A stretch of 64,000 nucleotides of DNA from contig JAJYHX010000001.1 of NCBI GenBank assembly GCA_021784575.1, forward strand, positions 273,280 to 337,279, read 5' to 3'. The position numbers were made by a program, and so were the translations under genes. How positions within the stretch are numbered: the first letter of the stretch is position 1; every line of letters starts with the position of its first letter. The stretch is from Nitrospirota bacterium. Its GTDB lineage: Bacteria > Nitrospirota > JACRHJ01. The notes below the pieces were generated by a model, which saw nothing but the letters and a program-made list of their open reading frames with translations, did no database searches and was not told where the DNA came from. This document shows positions 35,288 through 43,074 of the stretch, piece after piece.

Positions 35288-36070
35288 TTAGTCCCGCAGG
35301 CTCAGTCTCTTTATCCCCGTCGCCTTGCCGGTCTCCGGGTCGGCGGAGACAATCACCGCCTCGAAGGTGCCGGGGCCTTTCGCCGTATCGAAGCGCGCGG
35401 GCATCCCCGTGAGGAACCTTCCGACTGCAAGCTCCGACGTTACGCCGATTACGGAGTCGTGCGGGCCGGTCATGCCGACGTCCGTGATGTATGCCGTGCC
35501 GCCCTGAAGCACTTTTTCGTCGGAGGTCTGGACGTGCGTGTGCGTCCCCAATATCGCCGCGACCTGGCCGTCGAGGTGCCGTGCCAGCGCGACTTTCTCT
35601 GATGTAGCCTCCGCATGGAAGTCGATAAGAATGACCTCCGCGCCCCGGTTCTTAAGCTTCTCGATTTCTTCTTTTCCCCGCCGGAACGGGCAGTCGGACG
35701 GCGTCATGAAGATGCGGCCCATGAGGTTGATTACGCCGACTTTCGTCCCGTCTGAGGCCGTGAATACCGCGCTCCCCGTGCCGGGCGCGCCGAGCGGGAG
35801 GTTCGCGGGCCGGAGCAGCTTGTCCGTCCTGTCGATGTATTCGTATATCTCTTTTTTGTCCCAGATGTGGTTGCCGGAGGTGAGGAGGTCGATGTCCATC
35901 CTCAGAAGTTCATCGGCTATCTTCGGCGTTATGCCGAAGCCCCCGGCGGCGTTCTCTCCGTTGGCGATAACCGCATGTAAGCCGTAATCTTCGCGCACCT
36001 TCGGGAGAAAAGACTCCACGGCCCTGCGCCCCGGCTCGCCGACTATGTCGCTGATAAAGAGGATTTCCAT
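35288..36070 (-). CDS. ymdB: YmdB-type metallophosphoesterase
   Basis: 260 aa, the usual length of the TIGR00282/YmdB family. Metal-ligand blocks: FISDIVGEPGR (Asp8), ANGENAAGG (Asn/Glu), SGNHIWDKKE (His), DFHAEATSEK (His) and LGTHTHVQTSDE (His pair). Known: YmdB hydrolyses 2',3'-cyclic nucleotides in vitro and influences RNase Y-linked processes in Bacillus. Here it lies 6 nt downstream of rny, the conserved pairing, so co-expression is nearly certain. The cytoplasmic product needs two metal ions. Confidence 0.93.
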   Translation of the reverse strand: MEILFISDIVGEPGRRAVESFLPKVREDYGLHAVIANGENAAGGFGITPKIADELLRMDIDLLTSGNHIWDKKEIYEYIDRTDKLLRPANLPLGAPGTGSAVFTASDGTKVGVINLMGRIFMTPSDCPFRRGKEEIEKLKNRGAEVILIDFHAEATSEKVALARHLDGQVAAILGTHTHVQTSDEKVLQGGTAYITDVGMTGPHDSVIGVTSELAVGRFLTGMPARFDTAKGPGTFEAVIVSADPETGKATGIKRLSLRD

Positions 36071-36076
36071 TTCGCG

Positions 36077-37636
36077 TTACTTCGCGAATTCCACGTAGCG
36101 CGACTCGCGTATAACGGTGACCTTTATCTGTCCCGGATAGGCCATCTCCTCTTCTATCTTCTTGGCTATCTCGCGTGAAATCTGCGCCGCAGAGATGTCG
36201 TCCACGTCCTCCGGCTTCACGATTACCCTGATCTCGCGTCCCGCCTGGATGGCGTAGCATTTTTCCACGCCCCTGAAGGATGTCGCCACCTCTTCGAGCT
36301 TCTCAAGGCGCTTGACATATGTCTCAAGCGTCTCGCGCCTCGCGCCGGGCCGCGCCGCGGAGAGCGCGTCTGCCGCCGCGACAAGGACGGACTCCACGCA
36401 GGAAAACGGTTCGTCCCCGTGGTGCGCCATTATTGCGTTCAAGACTTTCTGGTTCTCGCCGTATTTCTTCGCGAGGTCGCATCCTATGCTCGAATGCGTC
36501 CCCTCTATCTCGTGGTCAACTGCCTTGCCGATGTCGTGCAGCAGCCCCGCGCGCTTTGCGAGCTTCGTGTCTACGCCGAGTTCCGAGGCCATCACGCCGG
36601 AAAGGAACGCGACCTCGCGGGAGTGCATAAGGACGTTCTGGCCGTAGCTGGTGCGATATTTCAGGCGCCCGACGAGTTTTATTATCTCCGGGTGTATGCC
36701 GTGCAGCGCAAGGTCGAAGGCCGCCTTCTCGCCCTCCTCGCGCATGGCGTCTTCGAGTTCCTTCCTTACCTTGTCCACGACCTCTTCTATCCTGCCGGGG
36801 TGTATGCGCCCGTCGGCCATGAGACGCTCTATGGAGATCCTGGCAATCTCGCGCCTGACCGGGTCGAACCCTGAGACGATTACGGCCTGCGGAGTGTCGT
36901 CTATGATGAGGTCTATACCCGTAGCGGCTTCGAGCGCGCGGATGTTCCTGCCTTCGCGGCCTATGATGCGTCCCTTCATCTCGTCGTTGGGGAGGTTCAC
37001 AAGAGACGTCGTGGATTCCGCGACGTAATCGCTCGCGTATCTCTGGATGGCGAGCGCCATAATCTCCCTGGACTTTTTGTCCGCAGTGCCCTTGGCCTCG
37101 TCCTCGATGTGTTTTACCATCTTCGCGCCTTCGAGCATGGCCGCTTCTTCCATGCGGGCCAGGAGCTCCTTCTTTGCCTCCTCGGAGCTCATCCCCGCGA
37201 TGCGCTCAAGGCTCTTCGCCTGTTCCGCCAGGCCATCGTCGTAGCGCTTCTCTTTTTCTATCACCAGGCGCTCGCGGTTTGCCGCTTCTTTTTCCTTCCT
37301 TATAAGGTCGCCCTCCCGCTTGTCGAAGGAGTCGGCCTTCTTGTCGAGGTATTCCTCTTTTTGTATCATGCGCTTTTCGAGGGTGTTGAGCTCCGCGCGC
37401 CTGTCCTTTATCTCCTTCTCGAAGTCGGAGCGCTGCTGATAGAGTTTGTCTTTCGCTTCGAGCAGAAGCTCCTTCTTCTTCGTCTCCGCGTCCCGCTCGG
37501 CGTCCTTAAGAATCCTTTTTGCGCCCTCTTCCGCTTCCCGTATCTTGGATTCGGCCATGCCCCTCTTTGTCAGCATACCGACTGCAAGGCCCGCTATGGC
37601 CGCTGCCACTGCCCAGACGATGTTCATCAAGTTCAT
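36077..37636 (-). CDS. rny: Ribonuclease Y
   Basis: 519 aa, standard length. N-terminal membrane anchor ([18 protein letters not shown]), then a long Glu/Lys-rich coiled coil to about 200. A KH RNA-binding domain follows ([32 protein letters not shown]). The HD catalytic domain has [10 protein letters not shown]...[14 protein letters not shown]...HHGDEP. Membrane-bound endoribonuclease starting mRNA decay. A Shine-Dalgarno AAGGAGGA lies about 12 nt before the ATG. It is 33 nt downstream of rarA and directly upstream of ymdB. Confidence 0.97.
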   Translation of the reverse strand: MNLMNIVWAVAAAIAGLAVGMLTKRGMAESKIREAEEGAKRILKDAERDAETKKKELLLEAKDKLYQQRSDFEKEIKDRRAELNTLEKRMIQKEEYLDKKADSFDKREGDLIRKEKEAANRERLVIEKEKRYDDGLAEQAKSLERIAGMSSEEAKKELLARMEEAAMLEGAKMVKHIEDEAKGTADKKSREIMALAIQRYASDYVAESTTSLVNLPNDEMKGRIIGREGRNIRALEAATGIDLIIDDTPQAVIVSGFDPVRREIARISIERLMADGRIHPGRIEEVVDKVRKELEDAMREEGEKAAFDLALHGIHPEIIKLVGRLKYRTSYGQNVLMHSREVAFLSGVMASELGVDTKLAKRAGLLHDIGKAVDHEIEGTHSSIGCDLAKKYGENQKVLNAIMAHHGDEPFSCVESVLVAAADALSAARPGARRETLETYVKRLEKLEEVATSFRGVEKCYAIQAGREIRVIVKPEDVDDISAAQISREIAKKIEEEMAYPGQIKVTVIRESRYVEFAK

Positions 37637-37669
37637 GGTGCTGTGTTTCCTCCTTGGAATTTATAAAGT

Positions 37670-39016
37670 CTATGAAGCCCTGTCTTTTCCTTTGCGCGAA
37701 TCAAGCCTTTGTCTTATCTCAACCTCAAAGCCCTGGTCTGACGGCCTGTAGTATTCCCGTTTCTCCGGGAGGTAGTCCTGCTCCACCCAGTGCCCCGGAT
37801 AGTCGTGCGGGTATTTGTATCCCTTGCCTCGTGCGAGCCTCCCGGCGCCCTTGTAGCTTGCGTCGCGGAGGTGGTCCGGAACCGGCAAGACCTTCCCGTC
37901 CCGTATGTCGCCCATTGCGGTTTCCAGCGCAATGTATGAGGCGTTGGACTTCGGCGCCGAGGCTATGTATACAGCCGCCTGGGCCAGCGCGATTCGACCC
38001 TCGGGCATCCCGACATGTTCAAGCGCATGAAGCGCCGCCACGGCGACGGACAGCGCGTTCGGGTCGGCATTCCCCACGTCTTCCGAGGCGGATATGACAA
38101 GCCGCCGGGCTATAAAAAGCGGGTCTTCGCCCGCGTAAATCATCTTGGCAAGCCAATAAATGGAGGCGTCCGGGTCGCTCCCGCGGAGGCTTTTTATAAA
38201 TGCGGAGATCGTGTCGTAATGCTCGTCTTCCTCGTATACCACCGCCTTTTTCTGTATGGATTCCTCCGCGACTCCCATACCGAAATCTATAAACCCGCCG
38301 GGGCCGGGTTTTGTGGTTAAAACCCCCACTTCAAGCGCATTCAAGACCCGCCTTGCGTCCCCCTCGGAGCGGGAGATTATGAATTCCCGCGCATCATCCG
38401 CCAGCCGGACATTGTATCCGCCAAGGCCCCGCTCCCTGTCGGACAGCGCCCTGTCGATAAGCAGGCTTAAGTCATTGTCCGAAAGCGGTTTAAGCTCGAA
38501 TACCCGCGAGCGCGAGGACAGCGCCGGTATAATCGAAAAAAACGGGTTTGCCGTAGATGCCCCTATCAATATAACCACGCCCTTTTCCACGTCCGGCAGG
38601 AGCGCGTCCTGCTGCGCGCGGTTGAACCTGTGGATCTCGTCGATGAAGAGAATTGTCTTTCTGCCGCTTCTCCTTAGCTCCTGCGCCGCCTGAGAGGTAA
38701 TCCGCCTGATGTCCGCAACGCCTGAGGTAACGGCGTTTATGGAATCGAACGCCGCCCTTGTCCTGGCCGCTATTACATGCGCCAGGGCGGTTTTTCCGGA
38801 ACCGGGAGGGCCGTAAAGGATTACGGAGCTTAGGCTGTCCGCCTCGATCATCCGGCGGAGCATCTTCCCCTCTCCGACAATATGTCCCTGCCCGACGAAC
38901 TCGTTTAAGTCCCTTGGCCTCATGCGCCAGGCAAGGGGCCGGTCGGCAGGCAAAGACCTGTTGTCCGGCTGACAAGAGTCGCCCTGATCCCCCAGCGAAG
39001 ACAAGAGGTCCGGCAT
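37670..39016 (-). CDS. rarA: Replication-associated recombination protein A (AAA+ ATPase)
   Basis: 448 aa, matching RarA/MgsA length. N-terminal AAA+ core with Walker A GPPGSGKT (69-76), Walker B TILFIDEIHRFN (121-132), sensor region GASTANPFFSI and arginine-finger region ALSSRSRV. The C-terminal tetramerisation part has SLRGSDPDASIYWLAKM, EDVGNADPNAL and GYKYPHDYPGHWVEQDYLP. It acts at stalled replication forks. The start has AAGGAAAA about 7 nt upstream. First gene of the rarA-rny-ymdB-xseA run. Confidence 0.97.
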   Translation of the reverse strand: MPDLLSSLGDQGDSCQPDNRSLPADRPLAWRMRPRDLNEFVGQGHIVGEGKMLRRMIEADSLSSVILYGPPGSGKTALAHVIAARTRAAFDSINAVTSGVADIRRITSQAAQELRRSGRKTILFIDEIHRFNRAQQDALLPDVEKGVVILIGASTANPFFSIIPALSSRSRVFELKPLSDNDLSLLIDRALSDRERGLGGYNVRLADDAREFIISRSEGDARRVLNALEVGVLTTKPGPGGFIDFGMGVAEESIQKKAVVYEEDEHYDTISAFIKSLRGSDPDASIYWLAKMIYAGEDPLFIARRLVISASEDVGNADPNALSVAVAALHALEHVGMPEGRIALAQAAVYIASAPKSNASYIALETAMGDIRDGKVLPVPDHLRDASYKGAGRLARGKGYKYPHDYPGHWVEQDYLPEKREYYRPSDQGFEVEIRQRLDSRKGKDRAS

Positions 39017-39580
39017 GGATTTTCCTTTCGGGGCGACGCGCCCCGTAAGCGGATAAGACGGGGGAAAATCGGGTTCAAAAAGAGGCTCTTTTTGCCAGCA
39101 AGGGCGCGAGAAGAAGCATATCGCACCCCTGTCCCGGGAGCCGGAACCCGCCTGTAAAGAAGGGACTAAAGGAGAAGAAAAAACCGAGAGATATTAAGAC
39201 CTTTGGCGCATCCGAGAGCATCCCGGCGGCGGCGAATAACTCCCCGGTGGACCGTGGTGATTCGGAGAGACCGCGCAGAACAGGGCGCTGCATTCGGCCA
39301 GGTTATGAACGGCATACGCCTGCACCGGGAACTCCAGCGTCGGCCGGAGCGTTGCCGTGCAGATGAAGGCGATACCGATTAGAAGCCCAAAAGTCATGTA
39401 AGTTCCTGTAATCTCTAAGTTCTTTTGTTTCTGCCCAAGTCCCTGTGCGGCCATTTCCGCTAAATTGGCCGCCGGAAAATGTTTTGAAGCGTGGTGCGGA
39501 TAACGATTAGAAACGGCTTCCGCAACTACTGCCGCGTCTCCGTAAATCCGTCCCCCCGTCCCCCTTGTTGTTGCAAAATC
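39017..39580. other. Gene-poor interval between 6S RNA and rarA
   Basis: No convincing gene. A minus-strand frame (39194-39643) overlaps the 6S RNA and has unusual composition. Its inner part from about 39385 (MTFGLLIGIAFICTATL) could be a tiny membrane peptide, but it lacks a good ribosome-binding site and a natural end. The promoter for rarA probably lies near 39020-39100, but no clear -35/-10 pair was found. Confidence 0.4.
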
Positions 39581-39757
39581 GGCCCCCGCCCATGCCGTGT
39601 CGGGTAGTGTTTTTTGAGCCTGGTTAAACCAGGTGGGCGCCAAGATGGAGAGTTAAGGCTTCCCTCACGGGCATGCACACCCTCTCCAGATGACCCGGCT
39701 CCCTATTTTTAAGCGTTGGTCAAAAAACCCCCGGTAACCACGCGCCGGGCAGGGGAT
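39581..39757 (-). ncRNA. ssrS: 6S RNA
   Basis: Read on the minus strand, the interval has the 6S signature GCATGCCCGTGAGGGAAGCC followed by TTAA, matching E. coli 6S (GCATGCTCGG...GAGAAGCCTTAA). It also has the small ACCTGGTTTAACCAGG hairpin in the 3' half. The ends pair: CCCCTGCCC (39755-39747) with GGGCGGGGG (39591-39583). The length of about 177 nt is right. The position downstream of zapA is the conserved zapA-ssrS neighbourhood. Known: 6S RNA binds the housekeeping RNA polymerase holoenzyme and modulates growth-phase transcription. The exact 5' and 3' ends are estimated. Confidence 0.88.
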
Positions 39758-39862
39758 AAATAGAACATTGACCAATATAAAAATACTTTATTTGATTGAA
39801 AAATTCAAGGAAAAAATCAGCCGCAACAGGATGCCCAATGAAAAATAAAAATTGCTTGACAG

Positions 39863-39997
39863 ATGCTATCAACTAACTCTGTCGATACGTCCAGAATTGC
39901 TTATTTTGCCTTCGAGCTTGGGTCGGCCGTAATAGACAGCACGACGGGCTTGTCCAAGCATAACACCGTCTACATCGACCGGATAGAGGCAGAATAG
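39863..39997 (+). CDS. Possible 44-codon ORF or gene remnant
   Basis: ATG 39863 to TAG 39995-39997. The second half (AFELGSAVIDSTTGLSKHNT) has codon choice like real genes here, but there is no Shine-Dalgarno and the first codons are AT-rich. It may be the surviving 3' end of a lost gene. It lies between 6S RNA and zapA on the opposite strand. Confidence 0.2.
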   Translation: MLSTNSVDTSRIAYFAFELGSAVIDSTTGLSKHNTVYIDRIEAE

Positions 39998-40032
39998 AAA
40001 TAGCTTAGATAAATCAATAGGTTATTTGAAAA

Positions 40033-40308
40033 TCAGCCGTCTTCGAGGATGTCGAAAAGGTCGGAGGTCTTTTTCTGGATGATGTTTTCCACCTCCGTCT
40101 GCCTTCTGCGGAGCTTGAAGAGCTCGTCGGTGATATTCAATGCGGCAAGCACGGCAATTTTCTGCGCGCTGACCGTGGAAGGGCTTTTCTTCTGGAGCGC
40201 GCGCATCTTTTCGTCCACATACCGGGCGAGGCTTTGCACATATTCCGGGTCTTCCTCCCCCTTGACGGTATATGGTGTCCCGAATATTTCCACCTCTGCG
40301 CTCTTCAT
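40033..40308 (-). CDS. zapA: Cell division protein ZapA
   Basis: 91 aa. N-terminal VEIFGTPYTVKGEEDPEYVQSLARYVDEKM is the ZapA globular domain; a C-terminal helix (ELFKLRRRQTEVENIIQKKT) forms the coiled coil. It stabilises FtsZ filaments. It starts 2 nt after the upstream zapB-like gene, and 6S RNA follows downstream. Confidence 0.93.
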   Translation of the reverse strand: MKSAEVEIFGTPYTVKGEEDPEYVQSLARYVDEKMRALQKKSPSTVSAQKIAVLAALNITDELFKLRRRQTEVENIIQKKTSDLFDILEDG

Positions 40309-40310
40309 GG

Positions 40311-40535
40311 CTACGCCGTTAGGCCCTCTATAGACTCAAGAAGCCGCTCCAGCCTCTCGCGCACCTGCTCTTTTTCGGCCCGAAGCCTCTGCGCTTCCTC
40401 TTCCAGCGCCTGCCTGGATTCACCCATCCGGGAAAGTTCTTCCTGGAGGCGGGACTTTTCCTCTCTAAGAGTCTTTACCGTCTCGATTATCCGGGAAACT
40501 CCGTTTTCCAGCGCGTCTATCTTCTCAATCGACAT
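40311..40535 (-). CDS. zapB: ZapB-like coiled-coil division protein
   Basis: A 74-aa, almost entirely coiled-coil protein (MSIEKIDALENGVSRIIETV ... LRAEKEQVRERLERLLESI). The start at 40535 has AAAGGAGA with 5-nt spacing; longer upstream extension lacks signals. Position immediately before zapA and its size support ZapB/YgfE-like function in Z-ring assembly, though coiled coils give weak sequence evidence. Confidence 0.78.
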   Translation of the reverse strand: MSIEKIDALENGVSRIIETVKTLREEKSRLQEELSRMGESRQALEEEAQRLRAEKEQVRERLERLLESIEGLTA

Positions 40536-40565
40536 CCTGTCTCCTTTCAAAAGAAAAACTGCGCT

Positions 40566-40595
40566 ATTATATAGCACGAAAAGGCCCTCATTCAA
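40566..40595 (-). promoter_or_regulatory. Promoter of zapB-zapA
   Basis: On the minus strand TTGAAT, 18-nt spacer, TATAAT; the -10 lies 31 nt before the zapB start codon. It is divergent from the promoter at 40701. Confidence 0.7.
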
Positions 40596-40700
40596 GGATT
40601 TTCGACCTGTCCGGGGAGAACGGCTTTTCAAAACGGAAATATGTGTTATACTTGCAGGAAATAAATCAGAAAAATAAATTAGAAAACTCAAATTTCTTAG

Positions 40701-40729
40701 TTGACAAAGGGATTCTGTTTGACTAAACT
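40701..40729 (+). promoter_or_regulatory. Strong sigma-70 promoter of small lipoprotein
   Basis: TTGACA (40701-40706), 17-nt spacer, TAAACT (40724-40729), 61 nt upstream of the lipoprotein start. Confidence 0.78.
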
Positions 40730-40790
40730 CTTTGGAACCGGCTGGCCCGGTGGGTTAACACTTGACTCTTAATGAAAGGAGACGAAGAAA

Positions 40791-40991
40791 ATGAAGAAGT
40801 TGATTGTCCTGTTGGCATCCGGCGCTCTCGTTATTTCCCTGGCCGCCTGCGGCAAAAAGGCAGCAGAGACTACACCTGCTCCCGCACCCGCTCCGGCTGC
40901 TCCGGCTGCTCCGGCTGCCCCGGCAATGGGCGGTGCGACCACGGCGGCTCCTGCTCCCGCACCTGCTCCTGCTCCTGCACCGGGTCAGTAG
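40791..40991 (+). CDS. Small Pro/Ala-rich lipoprotein
   Basis: 66 aa. Lipoprotein signal MKKLIVLLASGALVISLAAC (Cys20), then GKKAAETT and a run of Pro-Ala repeats (APAPAPAA...). The ATG is preceded by AAAGGAGACG. Strong promoter and terminator surround it, so it is probably a highly expressed single-gene unit. Like other tiny PA-rich lipoproteins it may span between outer membrane and peptidoglycan; no specific function can be named. Confidence 0.8.
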   Translation: MKKLIVLLASGALVISLAACGKKAAETTPAPAPAPAAPAAPAAPAMGGATTAAPAPAPAPAPAPGQ

Positions 40992-41086
40992 TTCCGACCG
41001 CAAGGAAGGAAGCGATCTACGAAGTCATAACCGCGCGGAAATATTTTCAAGTATTTGTCAGCTATTATAGCCGTATCGGTTCCATC

Positions 41087-41116
41087 GCCCGTTTTCGAAA
41101 GGAAACGGGCTTTTTT
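41087..41116 (+). terminator. Terminator of small lipoprotein gene
   Basis: GCCCGTTT...AAACGGGC followed by TTTTTT. Confidence 0.88.
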
Positions 41117-41225
41117 GTTTTGCGTCTCGGGATAAACTGGCGGCTGTTTGACAGGTGCGGGATTGCCGGATAAACTAAAATCCCAAAGCATTAGTCTGAC
41201 GGCGAAAATCAAGGGGGTGAACCAG

Positions 41226-41537
41226 ATGCGAAAGAAAATAATCGTAATATCGCTTGGCCTTGTTCTCGCAGCCTCCATGGCGCAGGCCGCGGCTCCGAAC
41301 GGGAAGGCGCTCTTCCAGAAGAACTGCGCCATATGCCATGTCAACGGCGGCAATGTTGTAAACCCGAAATTCACGCTCTCGAAAAAAGACAGGTATGAGC
41401 ACGGCGTAAAGACGGCGGGCGGCATAGTGGAAAAAATGCGCAACCCCGGCCCCGGCATGACCAGGTTCACAAAGAAAACGGTCTCGGACAAGGACGCCAT
41501 GGCCATTGCCGATTATATAATGAAGACATTCAAATAA
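41226..41537 (+). CDS. Monohaem cytochrome c
   Basis: 103 aa. Signal peptide MRKKIIVISLGLVLAASMAQA, then a class I cytochrome c: Cys34-Ala-Ile-Cys37-His38 haem site and a probable distal Met78 in NPGPGMTRF. It ends with DKDAMAIADYIMKTFK, the usual C-terminal helix. ATG 41226 has GGGGGTGA upstream; earlier in-frame codons have no signal. It resembles small soluble periplasmic carriers of the c6/c551 type that shuttle electrons between membrane complexes and terminal partners. Stands alone between two terminators. Confidence 0.92.
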   Translation: MRKKIIVISLGLVLAASMAQAAAPNGKALFQKNCAICHVNGGNVVNPKFTLSKKDRYEHGVKTAGGIVEKMRNPGPGMTRFTKKTVSDKDAMAIADYIMKTFK

Positions 41538-41554
41538 AGTTGCAGGGACAACAA

Positions 41555-41582
41555 AAGGCCCCCGGTTTTCCGGGGGCCTTTA
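41555..41582. terminator. Bidirectional terminator
   Basis: AGGCCCCCGG-TTTT-CCGGGGGCCT stem-loop with T-rich sequence on the plus side and TTTTGT on the minus side. It serves cytochrome c (+) and the lipoprotein at 41607 (-). Confidence 0.85.
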
Positions 41583-41606
41583 TCTTATTCCAGTCAGGGC
41601 CGTTTG

Positions 41607-41909
41607 CTAAAGCGCTTTCAACCTGCCGGTCTCTTCTATCTCTACCGGGTATCCTTCTATCCGCTCAGGTATTTTCGCCGCGAGCGCCGGAGTCTTTTTC
41701 TTCACATACACCTTTATGCAGGGCTTGCCGCCGCATTTCCCTTCCGCCGTCCCGACGACTCCCGGAATAGCCATCAGATCCCGCGAGTGCCTGGCAATTA
41801 CTTCCTCTATGCTCCCCTTCGCTTTATCCGCCGTATACTGCCCGCCGGAAGCACATGCGGCGGTAAACACCGCGAGCGATGCGAAAACGAGCGCCCTTGC
41901 CGCAAACAT
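41607..41909 (-). CDS. Lipoprotein repeating the N-terminal domain of the adjacent protease
   Basis: 100 aa starting at ATG 41909; an ATG five codons earlier overlaps the protease stop and lacks a Shine-Dalgarno. Signal MFAARALVFASLAVFTAAC (Cys19). The mature part, IEEVIARHSRDLMAIPGVVG ... CIKVYVKKKTP ... RIEGYPVEIEETG, lines up with residues about 50-110 of the protease next door (RHTRELMSIKGVVGTAAG ... VIVYTSATPE ... SLEGVPVDVKATG). Known: this small domain appears at the N-terminus of some secreted trypsin-like peptidases. Inference: it could act as a detached pro-domain, inhibitor or chaperone for that protease at the membrane. It has an extra Cys pair (KCGGKPC). Confidence 0.72.
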   Translation of the reverse strand: MFAARALVFASLAVFTAACASGGQYTADKAKGSIEEVIARHSRDLMAIPGVVGTAEGKCGGKPCIKVYVKKKTPALAAKIPERIEGYPVEIEETGRLKAL

Positions 41910-41913
41910 AATC

Positions 41914-42969
41914 CTATTTCCCATCGATAGTCACGCCCAGATCGCTTAGCACGTCCGCGATGGGGTTCGCTATGGAATAGTTGCCCGAAGAATTACCGGC
42001 GAAGATAAGCCCCACCGGGTTTGCCGCCGTATTGTCCGTAACAAGAAGCGAGCCGGAATCGCCCGCTTTTATAAACGGCTTTTTCGTGCCGATGATTATC
42101 TGGTTCACGAAAGTCGCGCTTTCGCCGCTTCCATAGTCCACAATTACGTTCGCGTTGATAGCGGAAACGGCGCCCTTGGTGAGTTGGGTTGACCTGCCGT
42201 ATTTCTGCACGGCCATACCGATGGCGGGTGACGCCGTCGTGGAGCCGGGAGTTCCGTAGCCGTTCGGGGGGGTCGAGTTGCCGAGCTCGGATGTGGAAGT
42301 AAGCGCGATGGCCGCGTCAACCGTGTTGTTCCCGCCGGAGAAGTTTATAGTTACAAACCTGGAAAGCGCCCCGATGTCGTTGTTTCCGTTAAGCTGGCAC
42401 TGCGTGTCGTAAAGGCCCGGTTGAGTGATTTCACTGCCGACAGGCGCGCTGTTTTCCAGCGCATAGACGTGGTTATTGCTGAGCGCGTAATAATTGCCGC
42501 CGCTGTCTTTCACCCTTGCGCTTATTGTGCCCGATTCGCACTGCCCCACGTTCCCGGTGGATACTCCGATAGGCAGGGGCAGGGGCAGTATCGCCGTAGT
42601 GCTGAACTTGGTGGATTTCACGGTCTTTTCAATCTCAAACGGGCCCGTCGCCTTTACATCCACCGGGACGCCTTCGAGGCTTTGCGGTATGCTTCCCGGC
42701 TCTGGTGTTGCACTCGTATATACGATTACGGCCGGACGGCCCGCGTCGTTTACTCCAGCCGCCGTGCCGACAACTCCCTTTATCGACATTAGTTCCCGGG
42801 TATGCCTGTCCTGGACGTCGATGACGTGATGTATCTGCGGGTTTTTCTGGTCAAGGACCGCAGATGGCTGATTCCCCTGCGCCGTTTCCGGAGTGACGTT
42901 GGCGAGAGTTCCTTTTGACGGCAGGAGCAAGCAGGTAAATGCAAACATAGCGGCAACTAATTTTTTCAT
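41914..42969 (-). CDS. Secreted trypsin-like serine protease
   Basis: 351 aa. Signal peptide MKKLVAAMFAFTCLLLPSKG...LA, N-terminal pro-like domain (about 45-115), then a chymotrypsin-fold catalytic domain. The likely triad is His167 (ALSNNHVYA), Asp218 (NNTVDAAIAL) and Ser305 in AGDSGSLLV. The order His-Asp-Ser and the GDSGS motif fit family S1-like peptidases of the type found in soil bacteria. GGAGGGG precedes the ATG. It starts 105 bp downstream of nuoN in the same direction, with no clear terminator between. Periplasmic or extracellular; substrate unknown. Confidence 0.85.
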   Translation of the reverse strand: MKKLVAAMFAFTCLLLPSKGTLANVTPETAQGNQPSAVLDQKNPQIHHVIDVQDRHTRELMSIKGVVGTAAGVNDAGRPAVIVYTSATPEPGSIPQSLEGVPVDVKATGPFEIEKTVKSTKFSTTAILPLPLPIGVSTGNVGQCESGTISARVKDSGGNYYALSNNHVYALENSAPVGSEITQPGLYDTQCQLNGNNDIGALSRFVTINFSGGNNTVDAAIALTSTSELGNSTPPNGYGTPGSTTASPAIGMAVQKYGRSTQLTKGAVSAINANVIVDYGSGESATFVNQIIIGTKKPFIKAGDSGSLLVTDNTAANPVGLIFAGNSSGNYSIANPIADVLSDLGVTIDGK

Positions 42970-43074
42970 GGTTTTCCCCTCCGACAGGCTTTTTATAAGA
43001 ATAGATTATTGAATTGTAGACGAGAATGTCTTTTTAGTCAATCGGGGAAACTTGATTTAAAGTGTTTTAAGAAT

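Noticed and set aside
39194-39643. 149-aa minus-strand coding frame
   Set aside because: It runs through the 3' half of 6S RNA, has odd composition, no ribosome-binding site and no recognisable domain.
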